Assembly (NCBI RefSeq): GCF_000013765.1 | Contig: NC_007954.1 | Span: forward strand, 2,294,001 to 2,358,000 | Direction: 5' to 3' | Source of the DNA: Shewanella denitrificans OS217 | Lineage (GTDB): Bacteria > Pseudomonadota > Gammaproteobacteria > Enterobacterales > Shewanellaceae | DNA: 64,000 bases | Part shown: positions 45,295 to 53,906 of the stretch, in pieces | Position numbering within the stretch: the stretch's first letter is position 1 | Layout of the letters: each line of letters starts with the position of its first letter | The notes under the pieces: model-generated | Database searches by the model: none | Told to the model about the DNA's origin: nothing | The model's input: only the letters and a program-made list of their open reading frames with translations | Position numbers and translations under genes: made by a program

Positions 45295-45440
45295 CTGTAT
45301 TTTGCCCAACACCCTCCTATTAACATCGGAGTTGTAATTAAGATCTGTCACGTTTGCCCAATTGTGCGTTTGGAATGCGGGGATAAATATAGCGATAAAT
45401 AGCAAAGTGACCTCGGCCATTGGGCTAACATCCCTTCTGT
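45295..45440. repeat. Dispersed repeat family Y, copy C (rearranged)
   Basis: Here the tail block GCCCAACACCCTCCTATTAA (45304) comes first, then GCCCAATTGTGCGTTTGGA, then the head CCTCGGCCATTGGGCTAAC (45411). The head-to-tail core with the GCAGCATCCCTGCTGC hairpin is missing. The rest of the 45279-45694 gap holds nothing recognisable. Confidence 0.65.
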
Positions 45441-45694
45441 ATAAAGTCAGAGGGAAAATTTAATGAATGCTTACAAATCCTCAGAGACTTCTAGTTAGAG
45501 AAGGCTTGTACAGGCATGTTCTAGCTGATAAGTTATTAATAATTAAAGTGTATTACTTAGACGTTTTCAAATACACCTGAGGATGTTTATCACACTTCTC
45601 GCATACAGCTCGGCTGAGTCTAAGCTCCACTGGGCTTATCTACCCCGCTTCGCAGTCTTTATCAGGGGAGCATTACACAGAAAATGGAGTTCAA

Positions 45695-46123
45695 ATGAGT
45701 TCGACTAATCAAATAAACCGGGTTTTAGAAGACGTCCCCATCAACGTGAAACTCGTCATATCTTCACTCTGGGTCGCTGTGATGTTTTGCTACGTTTATG
45801 GTGACTATATACAAGTTTATGTGCCTGGCATTTTAGCTGACGCCATGGCGGTATCAGCGGAAAAAGAAGGCATTCAAATAGAATTTTTTGCCGTTGCACT
45901 GCTCATGTCTATCCCGAGTGTGATGATATTTCTCACCTTAGTGTTAAAGCCTGCGATTAATCGTTGGTTAAATATCATCTTACCGCTGCTATACATAATT
46001 CTGCTTGTGGCAGTCAATATTGAATCCACTTGGGTCTATTATTTATACCTAACGGCGATTGAAATATTGCTATCTATGACGACGATTTGGTATGCGTGGA
46101 ACTGGCCTAAAACCGCACAGTAA
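45695..46123 (+). CDS. DUF6326-like four-helix membrane protein
   Basis: 142 aa. VLEDVPINVKLVISSLWVAV followed by VYGDYIQVYVPG is the probable family signature; four transmembrane segments (~18-40, 68-90, 95-112, 116-136). Unknown function. Converges with the norF gene of the main nor cluster, 17 bases apart. Confidence 0.7.
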   Translation: MSSTNQINRVLEDVPINVKLVISSLWVAVMFCYVYGDYIQVYVPGILADAMAVSAEKEGIQIEFFAVALLMSIPSVMIFLTLVLKPAINRWLNIILPLLYIILLVAVNIESTWVYYLYLTAIEILLSMTTIWYAWNWPKTAQ

Positions 46124-46140
46124 TTACGCGAGTACCACAA

Positions 46141-46434
46141 CTAAAAATACGCCAAGCTAGTGCCGATAAGCACTAGCATAAGTGCGAGGTAGGCTTTCAT
46201 TATCTTCAGTGGCCAACCTCTGGTGTGTTTGAGTCCCATAAAATAATCGATCACTAGATTACCCTTCACGAGCACGATGACGCCGACTAGCAATAAGCTT
46301 AACTTGCCCAAGCCAAAGCTAGTTTCGGTAACGCTGGCGTCTGCTAAGGCGGCACTGGTTAATGTCAGTAAAATCAACATCTGCCACACCATGGTAGGTG
46401 TCGCCAACAGCCGATTAATCACTCCACTGGCCAT
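46141..46434 (-). CDS. norF: NorF-like subunit IV family protein (copy 2)
   Basis: 97 aa with three transmembrane helices (~16-34, 43-62, 76-96). VLVKGNLVIDYFMGLKHTRG is the conserved loop of the prokaryotic cytochrome c oxidase subunit IV/NorF type. Last gene of the minus-strand nor cluster, 24 bases after norE. Confidence 0.8.
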   Translation of the reverse strand: MASGVINRLLATPTMVWQMLILLTLTSAALADASVTETSFGLGKLSLLLVGVIVLVKGNLVIDYFMGLKHTRGWPLKIMKAYLALMLVLIGTSLAYF

Positions 46435-46458
46435 ATATCATTACCCTCTTGTTCTCAG

Positions 46459-47190
46459 TTAATGCAGCACATATAAGAGTGGAAAGATAATGATCCACAC
46501 CAGATCTATCATGTGCCAGTAAGTTGCGGCGCTCTCCAAGCCTTCATGGTTTTTCCCGTCATAAAAGCCTAATGCGGTTAGCATAGCCACAAAGCCAATG
46601 CTTGCCATGCCAATAAGCACATGGAGCAAGTGATTGAAACCAATGTAATAGTAGGCCGCAATGAAATAGTCATCCCTTGGGTGAATGCCAAGGTCTTGAT
46701 TACGACCAAATTCCCAATACTTAACAGCGCAATACAGGCCGCCCGCGGCAATGGTTAGCAGCAACCAATTGAGTGTCACTCCTGCTCTGCCCGCTTTTAT
46801 CGCCCTCATGGCATTCACCATGCAAAAGCTACTAGTAAGTAGAATGAGGGTATTGGCAAGGCCCGCAAGGGTGCTGAGTTTTGCCGGCCCTTGACTAAAA
46901 TCGTCAGGGAAATAAGCTTTTGCCACCAAAAACAAGATAAAAAACAGCCCAAATTCAGTCAGCTCTGCGTAGATAAACACCCATACCGCCATGGAACCTG
47001 GCGGCTCTGAGTTAAGAGACGGCTTTTCTTCAAGTGCCAGCTTATCTTCAAGTGCCAACTTATCTTCAAGTTCCGGCTTAGGGTCAAGCGCCTGCTCAGT
47101 TACCACGCCGCTCTGAGCATTAGCAGTACTGCTTGCAACAGGACATGGAACAGGATTAGCAGCATGAGCCTCAGCGATAGCATCTGTCAT
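46459..47190 (-). CDS. norE: NorE, cytochrome c oxidase subunit III-like (copy 2)
   Basis: 243 aa. The C-terminal ~180 residues carry the subunit III fold: GSMAVWVFIYAELTEFGLFF, FNHLLHVLIGMASIGFVA and SAATYWHMIDLVWIIIFPLL. The N-terminal ~65 residues are cytosolic low complexity with near-perfect repeats of LEDKLA (residues ~39-57), an unusual extension absent from copy 1. Nine bases after norQ; accessory to NorCB. Confidence 0.88.
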   Translation of the reverse strand: MTDAIAEAHAANPVPCPVASSTANAQSGVVTEQALDPKPELEDKLALEDKLALEEKPSLNSEPPGSMAVWVFIYAELTEFGLFFILFLVAKAYFPDDFSQGPAKLSTLAGLANTLILLTSSFCMVNAMRAIKAGRAGVTLNWLLLTIAAGGLYCAVKYWEFGRNQDLGIHPRDDYFIAAYYYIGFNHLLHVLIGMASIGFVAMLTALGFYDGKNHEGLESAATYWHMIDLVWIIIFPLLYVLH

Positions 47191-47198
47191 GGGTAAGC

Positions 47199-48005
47199 TT
47201 AGAAATGTGCGTTAACAAGCTGGGTTAGCGCTTCTATTGTCTGCTTCTCATCGGTTAACGGCTCAATAATGCAATGCAAACACGCCATCTGCGCATGGCA
47301 ACCGCTGGACATCATTTTCGCCGCATAAATCAGTAACCGGGTGGAGACTGCCGCCTTTAAATCAATATCACTTAAACGGCGAATGTCCGCCCCTAATTTG
47401 ACTAAGGTATGGGCAAGCTCAGTGGTTATGCCCGCTTCATGGACTAAAATTTCTGCTTCTTGTTCTGGGCTTGGGTAATCGAACGACATGGCCACAAAGC
47501 GCTGTCGAGTACTGGGTTTAAGGCCCTTCATCATGTTCTGATAACCTGGGTTATAAGACACCACCAGCATAAAATCTTTGTGGGCCTTTATCACTTCACC
47601 GGTGCGCTCAAGGTGCAGCTCGCGGCGATGATCCGATAACGAGTGCAGCACTACTGTGGTGTCTTTACGGGCTTCGATAATTTCATCCAAATAGCAAATG
47701 CCCCCATGGCGCACCGCGCGGGTCAGCGGGCCATCTTGCCAGAAGGTGCCTTCTGAGCTAACTAAATGACGCCCCAGCAAATCTGCTGCGGTTAAATCAT
47801 CATGGCAAGAGACAGTCACTAGCTCTCGGCCTAAACTTTCTGCCATAAACTCCACGAAGCGGGTCTTACCGCAACCGGTCGGTCCCTTAATAAGCACAGG
47901 CAAGTCATGAGTCTTGGCGAAATTAAAAATCTCCACTTCACTGCCTTGAACTTGGTAATAGCAGCTGTTCGCCGCTTGGGTGTCATAATGAGTCTCTGTT
48001 GTCAT
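47199..48005 (-). CDS. norQ: NorQ, MoxR-type AAA+ ATPase for NO reductase activation
   Basis: 268 aa. Walker A KGPTGCGKTRFVEFM, Walker B GGICYLDEIIEARKD, sensor VVSYNPGYQNMMKGL. Works with the VWA protein NorD, probably to insert the non-haem iron FeB into NorB. Start set at MTTETHYD (48005), giving the normal family length; ATG 48059 would add 18 residues. Follows norD after a hairpin and a 13-base tandem repeat. Confidence 0.92.
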   Translation of the reverse strand: MTTETHYDTQAANSCYYQVQGSEVEIFNFAKTHDLPVLIKGPTGCGKTRFVEFMAESLGRELVTVSCHDDLTAADLLGRHLVSSEGTFWQDGPLTRAVRHGGICYLDEIIEARKDTTVVLHSLSDHRRELHLERTGEVIKAHKDFMLVVSYNPGYQNMMKGLKPSTRQRFVAMSFDYPSPEQEAEILVHEAGITTELAHTLVKLGADIRRLSDIDLKAAVSTRLLIYAAKMMSSGCHAQMACLHCIIEPLTDEKQTIEALTQLVNAHF

Positions 48006-48105
48006 GGCCGTCTCTCTTTTAGGTTTCTGGCAAAAAATGTCAGTCAATAAGTTCATCACCGCAAGCTCATCATCAGTGGGTTAACATCAACCACTGATAT
48101 GAATG

Positions 48106-48144
48106 ACTAGTATGAGTAACTAGTATGAGTAACTAGTATGAGTA
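48106..48144. repeat. 13-base tandem repeat between norD and norQ
   Basis: Three perfect copies of ACTAGTATGAGTA, ending exactly at the norD stop. Next to it (48071-48100) ATCAGTGG/CCACTGAT can form a hairpin. Confidence 0.9.
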
Positions 48145-50088
48145 TTAGTGCGCGGCGGTGAGCTGTAAGTAAATTTTAGGTAACACCCGCGGTAGTTCAC
48201 TGGCATTACTTACGATAGAAAAGCCATTGGTTCCAAATAGATAAGGCAGATAATCGTGGCCTTTGTTATCTATGGTGACGCAGTACGGCACTAGGCCTAA
48301 CAGCTTGGCTTCAATAATGGCTTGGCGAGTATCTTCGAGGCCATAACGGCCTTCGTACTTGTCTAAATCGTTAGGTTTACCGTCTGTGATAATGAGCAAT
48401 ACTTTATTAACCCCGCCCCGCTGGCTCAATAATTCACTGGATTGGCGAATGGCGGCGCCCATGCGGGTGTAGTAGCCAGGTTCAATACGGGCAATACGAC
48501 CGCGGACATGATCGCTGTGGGGCATGTCGAAATTTTTTAGTATGTGGAAACGCACATGTTGACTGCGCACCGATGAAAACCCATACAAGGCAAACTCATC
48601 CCCAAGGCGAGTCAGCGCCTCACTAAATACCATTAAACTGTCGCGGATAACGTCTATCACCCGCTGGTTATCATCGATATAGGCTTCGGTAGACAAGGAT
48701 AAATCCGCCAATATTAAACAATTGACGTCCCTGTTCTGCCGCTGGGTATCAATATAAAACGCCTGTTTACTGCTGTCTTTGACTGGCTGAGCATGATTAT
48801 CAAGCCAGGCATCGAGATCTATGTCATCGCCGCTTTGCTGGGCTTTTCTACGTGTTGGGGTCAAGCCTAAATGGGCAAATAACGCCAGAATATCTTGGCT
48901 CAATTTTTGATATTCACTGGATAAAGCAAGGGGCTCGACCTCATCGCTTATCATGGTTTGCAGCACACAGGCGTTTTCCACTAAGCGCTGCTGTTTATAA
49001 TCCCATTCTGGCAAAAAGATACCTTCGCCGAGGCGTAAATCATCTTGGGCGGCGGCGGGTAAGTCTAAATCGAAGCGAATGCGGGCGGCATTGGCCTTTC
49101 TGTGACGAGACAAGCTAATTATATCTAAATCTTCTGCAATATCAGTGATATCGGCATCATCGTCTTCATCACTCTGGCAACGGTCTAGATTGATTTGTTC
49201 GGTCCAGGTCATCAGAGCTTCGGCTTGAAACACCAACAGGCCATCGGTTTTACGATTATCATCCACGTATTGGGCTTTCTTGCGCTGCTCGATTTTTGGC
49301 AGCTCGCCGGACTTATGCTTAGGCTTTGACTGCTGATTCTTATCATCCAAAGGATCAAAGTTGACGCCACTGCCTAAGTTTTCGATAGGTGGATAGATCC
49401 ACAGCGGCACAGCTTGCACGTCTTTGCTGCAGCGTGGGAGTTCGTTAATTGAACCTGGGATTTTAATCACTGTCATTACGGCTTTCTCAGCCTGTGCTTG
49501 ACCATCATCGCGATTAAAAAACGACATATTCCTCTTCTGGGGTTCTCCCAAACTTGGCGTGTTCGCCTGAAATTCAGCAGTACGTAGGCGTAAGACTTCA
49601 TGAGCCAAATTGCTGTAAAGCCGCCTAAGGCCGGCATATTGACTTAAGAGAGCACAAGTTGCTCTTTGATTATCATTGAACCAATCGGCCATCACAGCCG
49701 TTGTGGTTTCCTTGCCATCGCCAACATCTGCTCGGCGCTGCTTATCGAGTTGTGCGGCCAAGGCGGTGAGCCAAAAATATAAGGATTGATTCAAGGTTTT
49801 ATCGGCAAATAGCGCGATATAAGGGGGCAGCCTTAGGCTGCGTTCATCTTGCCAGCTTAAGTAAAACTGCTTATGGCTACCGGCAATTTTTTGCATTGTG
49901 GTGCGGCTAATATTTAACTCACGTTTTTCAGCTATTTCAAGGCTTTTAGCGCTGTCACCGCCCATGGCACGGTAATAGACTAATAATTGCGATTGCACTT
50001 CACTGAAATGGACCTTGGCATCGAGATGGTCTGTGGCCACCTGTGATGTTAACCATTTGTCCCATATTTTACCGACAACTTCTTCCAT
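48145..50088 (-). CDS. norD: NorD, VWA-domain NO reductase activation protein
   Basis: 647 aa cytosolic protein. The C-terminal von Willebrand A domain (~455-640) has the MIDAS motif DLSLS and later IITDGKPNDLDKYEGRYG. The central part is charged and low complexity (ENLGSGVNFDPLDDKNQQ, DDDADITD). NorD pairs with NorQ and is required for active NO reductase. It lies downstream of a terminator-like hairpin that separates it from norB. Confidence 0.92.
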   Translation of the reverse strand: MEEVVGKIWDKWLTSQVATDHLDAKVHFSEVQSQLLVYYRAMGGDSAKSLEIAEKRELNISRTTMQKIAGSHKQFYLSWQDERSLRLPPYIALFADKTLNQSLYFWLTALAAQLDKQRRADVGDGKETTTAVMADWFNDNQRATCALLSQYAGLRRLYSNLAHEVLRLRTAEFQANTPSLGEPQKRNMSFFNRDDGQAQAEKAVMTVIKIPGSINELPRCSKDVQAVPLWIYPPIENLGSGVNFDPLDDKNQQSKPKHKSGELPKIEQRKKAQYVDDNRKTDGLLVFQAEALMTWTEQINLDRCQSDEDDDADITDIAEDLDIISLSRHRKANAARIRFDLDLPAAAQDDLRLGEGIFLPEWDYKQQRLVENACVLQTMISDEVEPLALSSEYQKLSQDILALFAHLGLTPTRRKAQQSGDDIDLDAWLDNHAQPVKDSSKQAFYIDTQRQNRDVNCLILADLSLSTEAYIDDNQRVIDVIRDSLMVFSEALTRLGDEFALYGFSSVRSQHVRFHILKNFDMPHSDHVRGRIARIEPGYYTRMGAAIRQSSELLSQRGGVNKVLLIITDGKPNDLDKYEGRYGLEDTRQAIIEAKLLGLVPYCVTIDNKGHDYLPYLFGTNGFSIVSNASELPRVLPKIYLQLTAAH

Positions 50089-50149
50089 TGTGACCTCTTA
50101 TTGCCAGGTTATCAGTGTGAACGCCTATGTTCTGTGGCGTTGCTTCAGA

Positions 50150-50196
50150 AAAAAGCCCAGCCAAGTAAGAGGGTGAAAACTTACCAGGCTGGCTTA
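50150..50196 (-). terminator. Terminator/attenuator between norB and norD
   Basis: On the minus strand AGCCAGCC...GTAAG pairs with CTTAC...GGCTGGGCT and is followed by TTTTTT. A second stem, TGGGATTG/CAATCCCA, lies at about 50225-50250. This could make norDQEF less abundant than norCB. Confidence 0.7.
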
Positions 50197-50289
50197 TCGG
50201 TTTAGCTTAACGGTTTAGCTTGAATGGGATTGCAGGCTCACAATCCCACCTATATCACTTATAGTTAAGCGTTAGGCGTTAGCGTTAGC

Positions 50290-51705
50290 TTACGCTGTCT
50301 GCTCAGTCAGTCCTTCACTGCTCGTTTGCTTGGCGCCACGATTAGCCACCACAAAGCTAGCAAAATAGGTGATTACCCCAGCAGCAAAGAGTAAGCCAAA
50401 CAAGAGTCGAGCCACATAGAAGGGGGCGATAGCATCCTGGGTTGCCATAAAGCTTAAGGCTTCGCCCGCATCTGGAATGCGTTGTAGCGCCACCTGCCAA
50501 ATCCCCGCCGCCGTCAGCGCAAAGGTAATGCCAAGCATACCGATACACATAAGCCAGAAGCCCCAGCGTTCCACTTTCTGCGCCTGAGCACTGTTGCCCT
50601 GAGGGCGACCGTTCATCACAGGCATAGAGTAGGAAATCATGCACATCACCACCATGGCATAGGCGCCAAAGAAGGCTAAATGACCATGGGCGGCAGTAAG
50701 CTGAGTGCCGTGGGTGTAGTAATTCACTGGCGCTAAGGTATGTAAGAAGCCCCATACACCGGCACCGAGGAAGGCCATTACCGCCGTACCTTGGGCCCAA
50801 GTGGTGGCTATCTTGTTACCGTGTTCACGGCGACGTTCTTTCACCATCTTGAAGGCAAATAGCACCATCATGAAGAAAGGCACAGGCTCAAGGGCTGAGA
50901 AGAAAGATCCCATCCATAACCAGTATCTTGGTGGACCCACCCAGAAGTAGTGGTGACCCATACCGATAAGGCCGGAGATCAGCGCCATGGCAATAATCAC
51001 ATAGAGCCATTTTTCGATGTGCTCGCGATCCACTCCTGTCACTTTAATCAACACGAAGGCCAATAAAGCACCTAAGATCAACTCCCACACGCCTTCAACC
51101 CATAAATGCACCACAAACCACCAGAAGTACTTATCCATGGTTAAGCTGTCAGGGTTATAGAAAGAGAACAGATAGAAGAGCGCAAGGCCAGCAAGACCTG
51201 TGATCAACACCATATTAATCACTGTCTTTCGACCTTTTAATATTGTCATCGCAATATTAAACACGAAGGACAGGCAGACTAACACTATGCCAATTTTAGT
51301 GATGGTAGGCTGCTCTAAAAATTCACGTCCCATGGTAGGAAACAGCTCATTTTTAGTGATCCTCGCAAGCTCAGCATAGGGCACTAACAAGTAGCCCAAG
51401 ATGGTTGCCACGCCCGCGACCACAAACACCCAGAAGGTGATTTTGGCGAGTACTGGGCTGTAAAGCTCAGTTTCGGCCTCTTCGGGCACCAAGTAATAAC
51501 TCGCTCCCATAAAGCCAAACAGCATCCAGACTATCAATAAGTTAGTGTGCACCATGCGGGCGGCGTTAAAAGGAATGTAAGGAAAACCTGCATCACCGTT
51601 TAAGTATTGCAAGCCCATGAGTAAACCAAAAATGACTTGGCCTGCGAATAAAATCATCGCAAAAATAAAATAGGGTTTTGCAATGAGTTGAGATTCATAC
51701 TTCAT
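50290..51705 (-). CDS. norB: Nitric oxide reductase subunit B (cNOR)
   Basis: 471-aa integral membrane catalytic subunit, about 12 helices, holding haem b, haem b3 and FeB; reduces 2 NO to N2O. FNAARMVHTNLLIVWMLFG has the first haem His; VVHLWVEGVWELILGALLAF has His and the conserved Glu; MGHHYFWVGPPRYW has the FeB His pair; HGHLAFFGAYAMVVMCMISY the haem ligands. Fifteen bases after norC. The short length and separate NorC show the cytochrome-c-dependent type rather than qNor. Confidence 0.96.
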   Translation of the reverse strand: MKYESQLIAKPYFIFAMILFAGQVIFGLLMGLQYLNGDAGFPYIPFNAARMVHTNLLIVWMLFGFMGASYYLVPEEAETELYSPVLAKITFWVFVVAGVATILGYLLVPYAELARITKNELFPTMGREFLEQPTITKIGIVLVCLSFVFNIAMTILKGRKTVINMVLITGLAGLALFYLFSFYNPDSLTMDKYFWWFVVHLWVEGVWELILGALLAFVLIKVTGVDREHIEKWLYVIIAMALISGLIGMGHHYFWVGPPRYWLWMGSFFSALEPVPFFMMVLFAFKMVKERRREHGNKIATTWAQGTAVMAFLGAGVWGFLHTLAPVNYYTHGTQLTAAHGHLAFFGAYAMVVMCMISYSMPVMNGRPQGNSAQAQKVERWGFWLMCIGMLGITFALTAAGIWQVALQRIPDAGEALSFMATQDAIAPFYVARLLFGLLFAAGVITYFASFVVANRGAKQTSSEGLTEQTA

Positions 51706-51720
51706 ATTTTTGTCCTCTGC

Positions 51721-52167
51721 TTAACCTTCGATATTCGGTGGCCAATTGTTATCGTCAATTCTGGAGGTCCAGATCAGAAACTCGGCCAAGTTATCAATTT
51801 CAGCATCGGTTAAGTTAAATTGCGGCATCTTACGACGATGAGGAATGGCCAAAGGCTGGGCATTCATCCATGCACGTAGATAGCTCTTAAATGCGGCTTC
51901 ATTGCCCGCTCCCCGTCGGTCAAACACATTGGCAAGCTCAGGCGCATAGTAAGCACCCTCGCCCATCAAGCTGTGACAACCTATGCAATTGTTGGTTTCC
52001 CATAAGCCTTTGCCTTTGACCACATGTTCAGTCAGCGCGTCCCTATTTTCCCGCTTTGGCAATTGGCGGACTGTGTCCACCGACAAACCGAATAGCAGTA
52101 ACAAAAAGAAAAAGCTGCCGCCGTAATAAATATTACGAGCCATGCTTTTTGTAAATTTTTCAGCCAT
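51721..52167 (-). CDS. norC: Nitric oxide reductase subunit C (cytochrome c)
   Basis: 148 aa. An N-terminal membrane anchor (~12-30) and a periplasmic monohaem domain with CIGCH in NNCIGCHSLMGEGAYYAPEL; the distal Met is probably in RKMPQFNL. Passes electrons to NorB. First gene of norCBDQEF, 39 bases downstream of a sigma-54 element; AAGGAG precedes the ATG. Confidence 0.95.
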   Translation of the reverse strand: MAEKFTKSMARNIYYGGSFFFLLLLFGLSVDTVRQLPKRENRDALTEHVVKGKGLWETNNCIGCHSLMGEGAYYAPELANVFDRRGAGNEAAFKSYLRAWMNAQPLAIPHRRKMPQFNLTDAEIDNLAEFLIWTSRIDDNNWPPNIEG

Positions 52168-52205
52168 TAACGACTCCTTGAGATATGATTTGCACAGCTA
52201 CACAT

Positions 52206-52223
52206 AGCAACATGTATGCCAAT
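52206..52223 (-). promoter_or_regulatory. Sigma-54 promoter of norC
   Basis: Minus strand ATTGGCATACATGTTGCT: GG-N10-GC spacing with TGGCA at -24 and TTGCT at -12, close to consensus. The norC ATG is about 40 bases downstream. It fits activation by NorR. Confidence 0.8.
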
Positions 52224-52284
52224 TTGTAACGCCTTGTATTAAAAGGAATTTAATTAAGTCCAAACCGAGCCCGCACAGGGGGGA

Positions 52285-52349
52285 GTCCGATTGACAACAC
52301 CCTTGTTGTTAATGGCACATCACTGACTCTAAGGACGTGTTAATTAGAC
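52285..52349. promoter_or_regulatory. Candidate NorR enhancer sites upstream of norC
   Basis: Three GT-N7-AC matches: GTCCGATTGAC (52285-52295), GTTAATGGCAC (52308-52318) and GTTAATTAGAC (52339-52349), 65-130 bases upstream of the -24 element. The first overlaps TTGACAACA-CCCT-TGTTGTTAA (52291-52312), also present in split form before norR. Three sites are usual for NorR promoters. Confidence 0.55.
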
Positions 52350-52553
52350 AAGGCTAAAGAAAAGCTAAGTGGCTCATTAACTTACCTTTTGAGTATTTTT
52401 TGAGCAGCTGGGGTTATTCAATGAGTTGACCGCTCGGGCCATGCTGGTGGATGCTGTTGTTTGTAATGAAAATCCGTTAGGATCCACAGCCTAAATGACG
52501 GATATTACGGCAGTGGCTTACACGGCTGGCCCCAAATACTGGCTCAACACAGG

Positions 52554-52606
52554 GGTCAATAAACATGAGTCACTAAAAATTAGTCAATAAACATGAGTTA
52601 CTAAAA
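52554..52606. repeat. Direct repeat with AATAAACATGAGT
   Basis: Two imperfect copies of a unit of about 27 bases (GTCAATAAACATGAGTCACT and GTCAATAAACATGAGTTACT plus A-rich spacer), 50-100 bases before the next gene. Confidence 0.75.
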
Positions 52607-52657
52607 AAGAACATAAACTCACACTGACATAACAACGAACTTATCTAAGGCAAGCGT

Positions 52658-53812
52658 TTGATTACCTCCCCATTCACCCCAGAACAGCTCAGCCAAGTGT
52701 TAATCGTCGGTAATGCCAGCGGTGAATGGCAGCCCCTTAAGCGAGGATTAAGCTTTATTTTTAATGGCACGCTTTTCGATGCTTCTCTTGTCGAAGGCTC
52801 GCTGTACCAAGGCTCTCTTGGCGAAGACACTCTTGTGGATGGCGCGGCGGCCGAAAGCGGCGCACTTGCAAGCACTGCACCAAGCTATGACAGCGCAGAG
52901 GCAGCCATTATCAATATCGCTAATGGGGGGTTTGCTGCCGCCGATGCGGCTTTTGTGGTGCAGTCCAGCCAATTAACTCAGGAACAATGTGAGTCCTTCA
53001 GCCAGCAACTGTTTACCATGGCAAAGCAATTAGCGCAGAGGCTAAACTGTTGGCCCTCCTCAGGGCTGACCTGTTTTGCCCTGTTAAGCCAACTAGCGCC
53101 AGTGCAAGTGAGCCGCATGTCATTATTGCCAAGCCTTTATCGAGACTCTGCAATGACTCCAGAGCAGCATCTGCCCTGTGTGGTGCATAACTGGCTTGGG
53201 GAGCGGCGCATCGCCCTTGAAATCTTCAGTCAAGCGCCTGCTAACAATGATGAACCCCGACATGACGCCAGCCAAAACGGTACCAAGAAACATGCTATCC
53301 ACTGGCCAGAGCTAGTGTTAGAGGAACAGAGGACTCACACTGCAGCCCATTCTGCTAAAGCCAGTTCTTGTAAAGACAGTTCTTTTGCAAGCAGTGCTTT
53401 TACAAACAATGCTCTTACAAACAGTGCCTTTCTACCCAGTGAAGACATGCAAAGCAGCGCCTTTGCACTCTTGCATCTGATAGCCACTCGCGCACCCAAA
53501 GGCCCAGGTGAATATCAAACGGCGCTCAATCAACTAGCAGATCTGAGTCAACTTGACAGCCAACAATGGCGAGGCAAACTCAATCCAATAGCATTGCAAC
53601 AGGCACTCATGGACGTTGAAGCCTTGTTTGTTGATCAAAGCCTGCAGCAGCACCCCATAATGCGCCCAGACAATATCGAATCACACTCCCGCTATTGGTA
53701 CCTTGCTGACAATACCGCCTCCCAATATCTCGATGCCATACGCCTGCAACTGGCCCTGTGCCAACAAGCACTGACCTTAACGAGCACTCAACTTAACGAG
53801 CACTGGGATTGA
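52658..53812 (+). CDS. Hypothetical protein with repetitive segments, divergent from norC
   Basis: 384 aa, no family recognised, no signal or membrane segment. Start is TTG 52658 with AAGG eight bases upstream. Two low-complexity blocks: residues ~38-65 (SLVEGSLYQGSLGEDTLVDG) and ~235-270 (SSFASSAFTNNALTNSAF), both from degenerate 15-18-base nucleotide repeats. The flanking parts look globular. It shares the norC upstream region, so coregulation by NO is possible but unproven. Confidence 0.65.
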   Translation: MITSPFTPEQLSQVLIVGNASGEWQPLKRGLSFIFNGTLFDASLVEGSLYQGSLGEDTLVDGAAAESGALASTAPSYDSAEAAIINIANGGFAAADAAFVVQSSQLTQEQCESFSQQLFTMAKQLAQRLNCWPSSGLTCFALLSQLAPVQVSRMSLLPSLYRDSAMTPEQHLPCVVHNWLGERRIALEIFSQAPANNDEPRHDASQNGTKKHAIHWPELVLEEQRTHTAAHSAKASSCKDSSFASSAFTNNALTNSAFLPSEDMQSSAFALLHLIATRAPKGPGEYQTALNQLADLSQLDSQQWRGKLNPIALQQALMDVEALFVDQSLQQHPIMRPDNIESHSRYWYLADNTASQYLDAIRLQLALCQQALTLTSTQLNEHWD

Positions 53813-53906
53813 CTCCCATGACCTAGCTTGGATAATGCATATAGGCTAAGTTAGCACTTAGCAAAAGCCACACTACTCGATTAAAAACCCAGTCAAAGGA
53901 AGGCAG

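Noticed and set aside
45304..45430. Possible integron attC site (GCCCAAC ... ATTGGGC) beside small cassette-like genes
   Set aside because: The crossover triplet GTT is ATT in all copies, inner L boxes do not pair, and copies A and B occur without cassettes or an integrase. It fits a dispersed repeat better.
52658..53812. Pentapeptide-repeat protein
   Set aside because: The SLVEGSLYQGSL run is too short and lacks the A(D/N)LXX regularity over several coils.
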